From Bacillota bacterium (GTDB taxonomy: Bacteria; Bacillota; UBA4882; UBA10575): a stretch of DNA of 6,387 nt. Below are positions 1 through 5,390 of this stretch, one piece after another (positions within the stretch are counted from its first letter, which is position 1; the number at the start of each line of letters is the position of its first letter). Made by a program: the position numbers and the translations under genes. The stretch covers positions 1-6,387 of the forward strand of contig JAAZDX010000224.1 of assembly GCA_012512605.1 (NCBI GenBank). The letters are read 5' to 3'. The notes under the pieces are model-generated. The model was not told the origin of the DNA, did no database searches, and was given only the letters and a program-made list of their open reading frames with translations.

Positions 1-2
1 CC

Positions 3-131
3 TCATTTGTCCCCGATAATCAGCTGGCGCAGGAAGAGTTAATTGCCGCCGCTGACAGAGCACTTTACAAAGCAAAGGAAGGTGGCCGCAACAAAGTTGT
101 GGTTTGCCAGCAGGAAGACTCTGATTGCTAA
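3..131 (+). CDS. GGDEF-domain protein (diguanylate cyclase type), C-terminal end only
   Basis: This is the last 42 codons of a gene that begins left of the window. It reads in one open frame to TAA at 129-131. The segment ADRALYKAKEGGRNKV is the hallmark end of a GGDEF domain, where the final helix (A-D-x-A-L-Y-x-A-K) is followed by the G-R-N-x-V strand. Only a short tail (VVCQQEDSDC) follows, so GGDEF is the C-terminal domain of the protein. Family members make cyclic di-GMP from two GTP. The GGDEF signature loop, the inhibitory site and any sensor domain lie outside the window, so catalytic competence cannot be judged. The assignment to the fold is firm. Activity is inferred from the family only. 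Confidence 0.85.
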   Translation, partial: SFVPDNQLAQEELIAAADRALYKAKEGGRNKVVVCQQEDSDC

Positions 132-135
132 TTTC

Positions 136-155
136 AGCAGGTCTTCCTGCTTTTT
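136..155 (+). terminator. Rho-independent terminator after the GGDEF gene
   Basis: AGCAGG (136-141) pairs with CCTGCT (146-151) around a TCTT loop and is followed by TTTT. A longer alternative also exists. AGCAGGAAGAC (109-119), inside the end of the coding region, is perfectly complementary to GTCTTCCTGCT (141-151), so the same downstream arm can form an 11-bp stem with a 21-base loop spanning the stop codon. Confidence 0.7.
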
Positions 156-199
156 GCAGGGAAACAAGGGGTTTTCGCGAATAAGATCAAGGTAAAATT

Positions 200-208
200 T
201 GCTATATC
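200..208 (+). promoter_or_regulatory. Possible extended -10 promoter for the first zupT
   Basis: TG at 200-201, one base, then TATATC (203-208) resembles an extended -10 element. It lies about 80 bases upstream of the GTG start. No convincing -35 hexamer sits 17 bases further upstream. Because a terminator separates this gene from the GGDEF gene, some promoter is expected in 156-270, and this is the best candidate I see. The call is weak. Confidence 0.3.
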
Positions 209-286
209 CTCGCGTAGGTAGTGACCAGTAGAGGAGAGCAAATCGCCCTTGGGTCATTACAATACAAGCGGAAAGGAGTGGGCGCG

Positions 287-1099
287 GTGACTTTTGCGAC
301 GAGGGACTTGCTATTTGCTTTTGGTCTAACCTTACTGGCCGGGCTTTCAACAGGGATCGGAAGTGTTTTGGCCTTTTATACAAAAAAGACCAATAAGAAG
401 TTTTTATCCGCAACGCTGGGGTTTTCGGCCGGGGTTATGCTTTATGTTTCGATGATTGAGATCTTTGCGAAAGCCCGGACGTCGTTAGAGGCGGTTTATG
501 GGGCCTCCAAAGGACTTCTAGTCACAACCATTGCTTTTTTCGGCGGAATTCTCCTGATTGCGATGATCGATAAATTAGTGCCCGATGTTGAAAACCCCCA
601 CGAAATGCGGGATGTGAAAGAGATGGATGCACCGGGAGCGGGCGATCCGTCTTTGCTCCGCATGGGCTTGTTCTCGGCGCTTGCCATTGCGATCCATAAT
701 TTCCCGGAAGGGCTTGCGACGTTTGTCAGCGCGCTTCAGGACCCGACGCTGGGGATCAGTATCACCGTGGCCATTGCCTTACATAACATTCCAGAAGGGA
801 TTGCCGTTTCGGTCCCGGTTTATTATGCCACGGGAGACCGGCGGAAATCTTTCTGCTACTCTTTCTTGTCGGGGCTCTCTGAACCAGTAGGCGCCATCCT
901 CGGCTTCTTCCTGCTTTACAACTTCTTTAGCCCGGCCATGTTTGGTGTGATCTTTGCCGGAGTGGCGGGGATTATGGTTTACATTTCTTTGGATGAGTTA
1001 CTACCGACCGCGGAAAAGTACGGAGAGCATCATATTGCCATCTACGGCTTGATCCTGGGGATGCTGGTTATGGCGCTTAGCTTGGTGATGTTCGCTTAA
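287..1099 (+). CDS. zupT: ZIP-family divalent metal transporter, ZupT type (copy 1)
   Basis: This is a 270-residue integral membrane protein, close to the usual size of bacterial ZupT. The family imports zinc and other divalent metals such as iron, manganese and cobalt across the cytoplasmic membrane. The two diagnostic metal-binding helices are present: HNFPEG (residues 137-142) and HNIPEG (166-171), supplying H137, N138, E141, H166, N167 and E170. About eight hydrophobic segments can be seen, with a polar loop near residues 99-124 before the first metal helix. I chose the GTG start at 287 because AGGAG sits 8 bases upstream and because it aligns with the start of the paralogue at 2497. An upstream in-frame GTG at 221 would add 22 hydrophilic residues that do not look like ZIP sequence. 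Residues 60-63 read FAKA where the paralogue has FPEA. The family call is strong. The metal actually carried is unknown. Confidence 0.93.
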   Translation: MTFATRDLLFAFGLTLLAGLSTGIGSVLAFYTKKTNKKFLSATLGFSAGVMLYVSMIEIFAKARTSLEAVYGASKGLLVTTIAFFGGILLIAMIDKLVPDVENPHEMRDVKEMDAPGAGDPSLLRMGLFSALAIAIHNFPEGLATFVSALQDPTLGISITVAIALHNIPEGIAVSVPVYYATGDRRKSFCYSFLSGLSEPVGAILGFFLLYNFFSPAMFGVIFAGVAGIMVYISLDELLPTAEKYGEHHIAIYGLILGMLVMALSLVMFA

Positions 1100-1231
1100 A
1101 ATTGCCGGTTATTATTGGTTAAGCTGGTATATAGGTATATAGATAGAATAGATAAAATGTAAATTAATGGGGAAGCCTTGATAAAAACAAACCGCGTCTG
1201 CGTGGGAGGAGTATTTTAACATAACTATGTA

Positions 1232-1260
1232 TTGAGTCAAGCCACGGAACAGGGTATAAT
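1232..1260 (+). promoter_or_regulatory. Sigma-A-type promoter for the glycosyltransferase leader
   Basis: TTGAGT (1232-1237), a 17-base spacer and a perfect TATAAT (1255-1260) form a near-consensus vegetative promoter. The expected transcription start is near 1267, about 170 bases upstream of the glycosyltransferase start, leaving a long 5' leader. Confidence 0.75.
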
Positions 1261-1265
1261 ACTAT

Positions 1266-1392
1266 TGACTAGAGTTTGGCAAGGATAAAGCCCTCCTAAA
1301 CGGTACCCTAGTTATAAGAGGTTGGTGGAAAAGATTATATTTTTTACGTAAACTATGGAAGGTACTTTTAGGAGAGACCTTCCTTGTTTTTT
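1266..1392 (+). promoter_or_regulatory. Candidate attenuator leader of the glycosyltransferase gene
   Basis: The predicted transcript can begin with a helix TGACTAG (1266-1272)/CTAGTTA (1308-1314). Nested inside are GTTT/AAAC (1274-1277/1298-1301) and GGC/GCC (1278-1280/1290-1292). Further on, GGAAGGT (1357-1363) pairs with ACCTTCC (1377-1383), followed by TTGTTTTTTG, which is a terminator ahead of the gene. CTCCTAAA (1293-1300) is exactly complementary to TTTAGGAG (1367-1374) in the loop of that terminator. The two parts could therefore form a pseudoknot or compete with the upstream fold. The pairings are seen directly. Regulation is inferred, and the ligand or trigger is unknown. Confidence 0.45.
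1357..1392 (+). terminator. Terminator-like hairpin inside the leader
   Basis: A 7-bp stem (GGAAGGT/ACCTTCC) with a 13-base loop is followed by a T-rich tract that includes six consecutive T. It lies downstream of the 1232-1260 promoter and upstream of the glycosyltransferase. That placement suggests premature termination, unless it is simply the distant terminator of zupT copy 1. Confidence 0.6.
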
Positions 1393-1439
1393 GTTGGCTT
1401 TAACCCCTTACCGGGGAAAGGATCAAGACAAAAGAAAGT

Positions 1440-2264
1440 GTGGGAAGCTTAGTGAATGTGTTGGTGACACTAGATTCGAACTACATCAGACCACTCAAAG
1501 TAATGCTTTACTCCCTTTATTTCAACAATCCAGGCGAAAAGATCGATCTTTACCTACTACATTCGCGGATAAAACCGGACGAACTTAGCGATCTTGAAAC
1601 ATACATTAATCAACATGGACAGCGTCTGTTTGTGCTTACCGCTGGGGAAGACGACTTCGCGGATGCACCGGTGGTTAAGCATTACACCAAGGAGATGTAT
1701 TACCGGTTGTTGGCATTCAAGTACCTCCCTGCTGACGTGGACAAGATCCTCTATCTTGACCCGGATATACTGGTTATTAATAGCATTAAGACCCTTTATG
1801 ATCAGGACTTGTCGGGGTATATGTATGCAGCGGCCTACCATGACCGGTTGATGGTGAAAGAGATCAACAAATTCCGGTTTTTAGAGTATGATCTCGAAGA
1901 GTATTTTAATTCCGGCGTCTTACTTATGAACCTGGTGCGCCAAAGGGAGATCATCAAAGCGGAAGAGATCTTCGCCTTCGTGGAAAAAAACAAGAACCGC
2001 TTGATCCTTCCGGACCAGGATGTCTTGAATTCCCTCTACGCAAAATACATTAAGAAGTTGGACGAGATTGAATATAACTATGACACAAGGTTTTACAAGT
2101 ATTTCCGCTTTTTAAGCAAAGGGAAGATTAGCATGGATTATGTAATTCGGAACACGGTGGTCCTCCATTTTTGCGGAAAGAAAAAACCGTGGCACGATAA
2201 TTACAGTGGTGAGTTTCACTCCCTGTACAAGCACTATGAGAAGCTTGCCTTTCAAGGCCGTTAA
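1440..2264 (+). CDS. Family 8 glycosyltransferase
   Basis: This 274-residue protein has the GT8 (LgtC/GspA-like) fold signatures in order. The N-terminal nucleotide-binding strand is NVLVTLDSNY (residues 6-15). The DxD metal and sugar-nucleotide motif is D107-P-D109 within YLDPDILV. FNSGVLLMN spans 156-164, LPDQDVLN spans 190-197, and the C-terminal HFCGKKKPWH spans 243-252. Such enzymes are retaining transferases that move glucose or galactose from a UDP-sugar, often to cell-surface glycans. No signal peptide or membrane segment is seen, so it probably acts at the cytoplasmic face. The acceptor cannot be told. The start is uncertain. GTG at 1440 gives the longest form but has only a weak AGAAAG nearby. 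GTG at 1452 would still keep the whole domain and has GGGAAG just upstream. It is a single-gene transcription unit, with a leader terminator before it and a terminator on its stop codon. Confidence 0.92.
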   Translation: MGSLVNVLVTLDSNYIRPLKVMLYSLYFNNPGEKIDLYLLHSRIKPDELSDLETYINQHGQRLFVLTAGEDDFADAPVVKHYTKEMYYRLLAFKYLPADVDKILYLDPDILVINSIKTLYDQDLSGYMYAAAYHDRLMVKEINKFRFLEYDLEEYFNSGVLLMNLVRQREIIKAEEIFAFVEKNKNRLILPDQDVLNSLYAKYIKKLDEIEYNYDTRFYKYFRFLSKGKISMDYVIRNTVVLHFCGKKKPWHDNYSGEFHSLYKHYEKLAFQGR

Positions 2265-2280
2265 GGCCTTTTTGTTTTTT
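2254..2280 (+). terminator. Rho-independent terminator overlapping the glycosyltransferase stop
   Basis: AAGGCC (2254-2259) pairs with GGCCTT (2265-2270) around a GTTAA loop that contains the stop codon, followed by TTTGTTTTTT. It separates the glycosyltransferase from the second transporter. Confidence 0.88.
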
Positions 2281-2326
2281 GGCTTTTGGCGGCGAATTAA
2301 GCTGGCGAACTTTACAAGTTCATGTA

Positions 2327-2355
2327 TTGACAGGAGGTTAATTATAAGGTATTGT
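2327..2355 (+). promoter_or_regulatory. Promoter for the zupT2-ogt-trmH operon
   Basis: A perfect TTGACA (2327-2332), a 17-base spacer and TATTGT (2350-2355, four of six consensus bases) lie between the glycosyltransferase terminator and the second transporter. Transcription would start near 2362, giving a leader of about 135 bases that contains the palindrome at 2390-2407 and a small AAGAAA/TTTCTT hairpin (2432-2447). Confidence 0.6.
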
Positions 2356-2389
2356 CCTTTTGGGGTGGTCGAATAAGCAGATACTAAAT

Positions 2390-2407
2390 GATTAAATAAA
2401 TTTAATC
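2390..2407. promoter_or_regulatory. 18-base palindrome, candidate operator of zupT2
   Basis: GATTAAAT-AA-ATTTAATC is a perfect inverted repeat with 8-base arms and a 2-base centre. It lies about 30 bases downstream of the predicted transcription start. Position and symmetry suit a dimeric repressor. Because the gene imports metal, a Fur/Zur-family or MntR-like regulator is a reasonable guess, but the sequence is not a textbook Fur box. The site is not present upstream of zupT copy 1. Confidence 0.45.
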
Positions 2408-2496
2408 CTACGCTTTGTTAAGGTTATATAGAAGAAAGTATTTTCTTTGATTAGTAGTAATAGACAAGCAAACTTTTGCGCGAAAGGGGTAAGACG

Positions 2497-3315
2497 ATGC
2501 CTTTCAACATGAACAATCTACTTTTTGCTTTTGGACTTACTTTATTTGCTGGTCTCTCCACCGGGATTGGAAGTCTGGTGGCCTTGTACACAAAAAAACC
2601 AACAAATGAGAAGTTTCTCTCAGTCGTCTTAGGTTTCTCCGCCGGAGTTATGATCTATGTTTCGATGATTGAGATCTTTCCTGAAGCCCGGGTTTCGCTG
2701 GAAGCGATCTATGGCTCCCCGAAAGGATACTGGGCGACAACTGTTGCCTTTTTTGCCGGCATTGCGTTGATCGCTTTGATTGACCGTTTTGTTCCGAGTC
2801 CGGATAATCCCCATGACATCCATAATAAGAAAGATGTCGCCGAAATGAAAGCTAACGATCCGGCATTGCTAAGACTGGGCCTGTTTTCGGCGGTGGCCAT
2901 CGCCATCCATAATTTCCCGGAAGGGATTGCTACTTTTGCGAGTGCGATCAAGGAACCGACGTTAGGGATTACGATTGCGGTCGCCATCGCTATTCATAAC
3001 ATCCCGGAAGGCATTGCCGTTTCGGTCCCGGTCTTTTATGCGACCGGGAGCCGTAAAAAGGCGCTTTTCTATTCGTTTCTCTCCGGGTTTTCCGAGCCAC
3101 TGGGCGCTGTCCTCGGGTATTTTCTGCTCCGGAGTTTCATTATTAATGAGGCGATGTTCGGTTGGATTTTTGCGGGGGTTGCCGGGATTATGGTCTATAT
3201 CTCCCTGGATGAATTACTACCCACTGCGCAGAAATACGGCGAACACCATTCGGCGATCTACGGGCTGATCCTGGGTATGATGGTGATGGCCGCCAGCTTG
3301 TTGTTGTTCGCTTAA
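2497..3315 (+). CDS. zupT: ZIP-family divalent metal transporter, ZupT type (copy 2)
   Basis: This is a 272-residue ZIP transporter, roughly 70 percent identical by eye to the protein at 287-1099. The identity is highest in the metal helices and in the C-terminal stretch around DELLPTA and KYGEHH. Both metal signatures are intact: HNFPEG (residues 138-143) and HNIPEG (167-172). The loop before the first metal helix differs from copy 1 in length and sequence and has two extra histidines (PHDIHN). I chose ATG at 2497 because AAAGGGG lies 7 bases upstream and the N-terminus then aligns with copy 1. A TTG at 2476 would add seven residues and lacks a site. It appears to be the first gene of an operon, since ogt starts 39 bases after its stop. 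Copy 2 keeps FPEA at residues 61-64 and may be the more typical copy. Substrate preference is unknown. Confidence 0.93.
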   Translation: MPFNMNNLLFAFGLTLFAGLSTGIGSLVALYTKKPTNEKFLSVVLGFSAGVMIYVSMIEIFPEARVSLEAIYGSPKGYWATTVAFFAGIALIALIDRFVPSPDNPHDIHNKKDVAEMKANDPALLRLGLFSAVAIAIHNFPEGIATFASAIKEPTLGITIAVAIAIHNIPEGIAVSVPVFYATGSRKKALFYSFLSGFSEPLGAVLGYFLLRSFIINEAMFGWIFAGVAGIMVYISLDELLPTAQKYGEHHSAIYGLILGMMVMAASLLLFA

Positions 3316-3354
3316 GATAAAGCATTAGCGAGGTTTGTGGAAGGGGTGGAAAAG

Positions 3355-3837
3355 ATGAAAAGTTTACTCCAGGTCCAAACAATCATCGGCCGCCTTGGGC
3401 TCGTTGCCGAAGCGGACCACCTAACCGACCTTTATTTTGAACACGATCCTCTCCCGCCGGATTTGCTGGTGCGCGAGACAGATCTCCTAATAGAAGCCCG
3501 CGCGCAACTGTTGGCCTATTTTTCCGGCGCAAGGACGACTTTTACATTACCGTTGGCCCCGGCGGGGACCGCGTTTCAAAGGCGCGTCTGGCAAGCTTTG
3601 TGTACGATCCCTTATGGGGAGACGGTTAGCTATAAAGAGGTTGCACAAAGGATTGGTAACGAAAAGGCCGCCCGGGCGGTTGGACGTGCCAACAATCGAA
3701 ACCCGCTGCCGATCATTATCCCTTGTCACTGGGTGATTGGTGCCAGCGGCGCGCTGGTCGGCTATGGCGGCGGGCTGGAAATAAAGGAAAAACTATTGGC
3801 GCTGGAAATGGGGTATTTGAAGGAGAAAACCGGATGA
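3355..3837 (+). CDS. ogt: Methylated-DNA--protein-cysteine methyltransferase (variant active-site motif)
   Basis: This 160-residue protein belongs to the Ogt/AGT DNA repair family. These are suicide enzymes that transfer an alkyl group from O6-alkylguanine in DNA to their own cysteine. The N-terminal half (about 1-70) is the weakly conserved ribonuclease-like domain. From about residue 72 the DNA-binding domain follows: FQRRVWQAL, PYGETVSYKEVA, then AARAVG with the arginine finger R107 and the ANNRNP segment. The acceptor site reads PCHW (123-126), with C124 and H125 retained and E151 in LLALE able to complete the Cys-His-Glu network. The fourth residue is normally Arg; here codon TGG (3730-3732) gives Trp. 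I chose ATG at 3355 because AAGGGG lies 8 bases upstream. GTGs at 3337 and 3346 are less well placed. The stop overlaps the start of the next gene (ATGA), which indicates translational coupling. Family is certain. Full activity is not, given the Trp. Confidence 0.9.
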   Translation: MKSLLQVQTIIGRLGLVAEADHLTDLYFEHDPLPPDLLVRETDLLIEARAQLLAYFSGARTTFTLPLAPAGTAFQRRVWQALCTIPYGETVSYKEVAQRIGNEKAARAVGRANNRNPLPIIIPCHWVIGASGALVGYGGGLEIKEKLLALEMGYLKEKTG

Positions 3838-4679
3838 GACCAAAGACGAAAAGGATCTTTACGGAAAACAACTACTTTCAACGGGTTGAGGTGCTGAAAA
3901 GGAACCGGGAGAAGCGGAATAAGTACCGACAGTTTTTTGTCGAAGGGGTCAAAGCCATTAATTTTGCCCGGCAATACAACTGGCCGATCCGTTGGCTCGT
4001 CTATTCCCGTGAGAAGCCCCTTTCAGCGTGGGCGGAAGAGGTTTTAGCCAATTCCCAGGCCGAGCTACACCTGGAGTTACCCTTTCGGCTGATGGCCAAG
4101 CTAAGCGAGAAGGAAGAGGAGACTTCCGAACTGATCGCCGTTGTTGACATGGTCGAAGGGGATCTGTCCCAGCTGAAAATTAAAGACGATTTGTTGGTGG
4201 TGGTTTTTGACCGGCCTTCCAGCCACGGGAATCTAGGCACCCTGATCCGCTCCTGCGAAGCGTTAAAAGTGGATGGCTTGATCATCACCGGCCATGGGGT
4301 TGATCTTTATGACCCGAAAACAATCCGGGCCAGTATGGGTACTTTTTTCGCGGTCCCCACGTTTCGTCTGCCTTCCCACCATGAAGTCCGGCCCTGGTTG
4401 GAAAGGGCCAAACAGAAACTCCCCGCATTTCAGGTGGTCGGTTCGACGGCCCAAGCCGAACTGGTGGTTGACGAAGCGGACTTCACAAAGCCAACGGTAT
4501 TACTGATCGGTAATGAAACCTACGGGTTGAGCAATAAGTATAAAGAAATCTGCGAAAAATACGGTACCCTGGTGCGGATTCCGATGTACGGGGAGATCAC
4601 TTCGTTCAACGTCTCCTGCGCCGCCTCGATCATTCTCTACGAGATTGACCGGCAACGACGGAGGAGCAGCCGACGTTAA
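3834..4679 (+). CDS. SpoU/TrmH-family RNA 2'-O-ribose methyltransferase
   Basis: This 281-residue protein has the SPOUT-class knotted methyltransferase architecture. The family transfers a methyl group from S-adenosylmethionine to a ribose 2'-OH in tRNA or rRNA. The N-terminal part (about 1-100) resembles the substrate-binding domain, with the FFVEGVKAI stretch at 34-42. Motif 1 is GNLGTLIRS (132-140, with N133 and R139). Motif 2 is LLIGNETYGLS (223-233). Motif 3 is IPMYGEITSFNVSCAASI (249-266), with N259 in an SFNVS variant of the usual SLNVS. The start is ATG at 3834, with AAGGAG 8 bases upstream, overlapping the ogt stop by 4 bases. A longer frame from 3723 would run through the end of ogt and is rejected. 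The C-terminus is basic (RQRRRSSRR). The exact RNA and nucleotide cannot be told, so no gene symbol is given. Confidence 0.92.
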   Translation: MRPKTKRIFTENNYFQRVEVLKRNREKRNKYRQFFVEGVKAINFARQYNWPIRWLVYSREKPLSAWAEEVLANSQAELHLELPFRLMAKLSEKEEETSELIAVVDMVEGDLSQLKIKDDLLVVVFDRPSSHGNLGTLIRSCEALKVDGLIITGHGVDLYDPKTIRASMGTFFAVPTFRLPSHHEVRPWLERAKQKLPAFQVVGSTAQAELVVDEADFTKPTVLLIGNETYGLSNKYKEICEKYGTLVRIPMYGEITSFNVSCAASIILYEIDRQRRRSSRR

Positions 4680-4804
4680 CTGCTGTCCGTCTTTTCGGCC
4701 AAGCCACAATCTTCGATGAAGGCGATCAGTTCTTTTTCCCGTAAACCGATGCCCCGCTTACCGTCAAGGCGCTGTGTCAGGACGCTGCTTTCAAAGTAAA
4801 GCAC
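4676..4804 (-). CDS. Possible small protein of 42 residues, function unknown
   Basis: A minus-strand frame runs from GTG (4802-4804) to TAA (4676-4678). It is preceded by an excellent GGGAGGA ribosome binding site 5 bases upstream. The product begins MLYFESS and contains LDGKRGIGLREKELIAFIEDCG; it is soluble, charged and has no membrane segment. Codon choice resembles the neighbouring genes. I do not recognise the family. It lies on the same strand as msrB and downstream of it, and its stop overlaps the stop of the convergent trmH-type gene. Its ribosome binding site is one arm of the hairpin that serves as terminator on the other strand, so it may be occluded in the mRNA. It could also be the tail of a degraded gene or chance. 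Confidence 0.4.
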   Translation of the reverse strand: MLYFESSVLTQRLDGKRGIGLREKELIAFIEDCGLAEKTDSS

Positions 4805-4808
4805 AGGA

Positions 4809-4838
4809 ATCCTCCCTCAGTCATCCGGAGGATGTTTT
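4809..4838 (+). terminator. Terminator of the zupT2-ogt-trmH operon
   Basis: ATCCTCC (4809-4815) pairs with GGAGGAT (4827-4833) around an 11-base loop and is followed by GTTTTGCTTT on the plus strand. On the minus strand no T-tract follows, so it acts in one direction only. Confidence 0.7.
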
Positions 4839-4881
4839 GCTTTAATTATTGGGGATTTGGCGTCAGCGGCACAAATCCTTT

Positions 4882-5261
4882 TTATTTTACCAACGGAATA
4901 AAGGCACCGTAGCCTTCTTCCTCCATCCGATCGAGGGGAATAAAGCGGAGCGCGGCGCTATTGATACAAAACCGGCGGCTTCCTTTTTCCACTGGCCCGT
5001 CGTTAAAAACGTGACCGAGGTGGGAATCCCCTATCCGGCTGCGGGTCTCAATTCGATCTAGGCCAAAGCGGCAGTCCCGGTGGTAGGTTATGCTCTCCGG
5101 GTTAATCGGCCTGGTGAAACTGGGCCAGCCACAACCGGAATCATACTTATCTTCCGAACTAAACAGGGGTTCTCCAGTGACCACATCGACGTAGATCCCT
5201 GGTTCATCGTGATCCCAGTATGGATTTTGGAAGGGGGGCTTCCTCTCTCCTGGGTGACATT
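4882..5261 (-). pseudogene. msrB: Peptide-methionine (R)-S-oxide reductase, 5' end disrupted
   Basis: MsrB reduces methionine-R-sulfoxide in oxidised proteins. The core of the domain is intact and easily recognised: PPFQNPYWDHDEPGIYVDV, then TGEPLFSS, DSGCGWPSF, DSHLGHVF and the catalytic-cysteine segment RFCINSAALRF, ending EEEGYG. The first acceptable in-frame start is GTG at 5184, which falls inside the conserved region and loses about 20 residues of visible homology. The expected N-terminal VTQERG is encoded at 5241-5258, but in a different frame from PPFQN. The switch falls at a run of six C (5233-5238 on the opposite strand). In the VTQ frame a TAA (5262-5264) stands two codons before it, about where the family has a conserved Tyr. 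Upstream of that comes the divergent trpB promoter region. I read this as a recently damaged gene. A sequencing error in the C-run would explain the frame switch but not the TAA. Family is certain, pseudogene status likely. Confidence 0.72.
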
Positions 5262-5322
5262 TTACCAGAACAGTTTCGATCTGACATTATCACAGATTGA
5301 CTACATAGTTTTTCATTCTTTA

Positions 5323-5351
5323 TTGACTTTTCTTCCACGGCTGTGTATACT
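5323..5351 (+). promoter_or_regulatory. Sigma-A-type promoter of the T-box/trpB2 unit
   Basis: TTGACT (5323-5328), a 17-base spacer and TATACT (5346-5351) make a strong vegetative promoter. Transcription would start near 5358, about 35 bases before the first T-box stem I helix, which is a normal distance. Confidence 0.8.
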
Positions 5352-5390
5352 AGAAAAAAGCTTTACGATTCTTAAATCGGTCAAACCAGT

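Larger units (their letters stand above)
1100..1439. other. Intergenic region with promoter, structured leader and internal terminator
   Basis: No gene is supported in this 340-base gap. The first part (1100-1230) is AT-rich. It holds one small hairpin (CCGCG/CGTGG with a TCTG loop, near 1192-1205) but no convincing terminator for the upstream transporter, so some read-through is possible. The second part carries a promoter (1232-1260), a foldable leader (1266-1314), a terminator-like hairpin (1357-1392) and a CCCC/GGGG hairpin (1404-1416) just before the glycosyltransferase. I recognise no described riboswitch class in it. Confidence 0.6.

Noticed and set aside
221..286. Upstream GTG extension of the first zupT
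   Set aside because: The extra 22 residues are hydrophilic and unlike ZIP sequence. The GTG at 287 has a good ribosome site and aligns with the paralogue's start.
39..413. Minus-strand ORF of 124 codons across the left intergenic region
   Set aside because: It runs antisense through the GGDEF tail, the terminator and the start of zupT. The product has no recognisable domain, and the real genes explain the region.
1180..1320. Resemblance to a cyclic di-GMP (GEMM) riboswitch, prompted by short AAACC and AAGCC-like pieces
   Set aside because: The conserved GGACGCAAAGCC core and its paired stems are not present in the right order, and the pieces lie on both sides of the promoter.
1355..1588. 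Plus-strand ORF of 77 codons, starting at the leader terminator
   Set aside because: It has no ribosome site, crosses the terminator hairpin, and for most of its length is an out-of-frame shadow of the glycosyltransferase.
3723..3833. Longer start for the RNA methyltransferase
   Set aside because: The extension is the second frame of the ogt active-site region. The ATG at 3834 has AAGGAG at proper spacing.
5282..5298. Partly symmetric sequence TCTGACATTATCACAGA upstream of msrB as an operator
   Set aside because: Only the outer four bases on each side match. The centre is not symmetric, so it is too weak to call.
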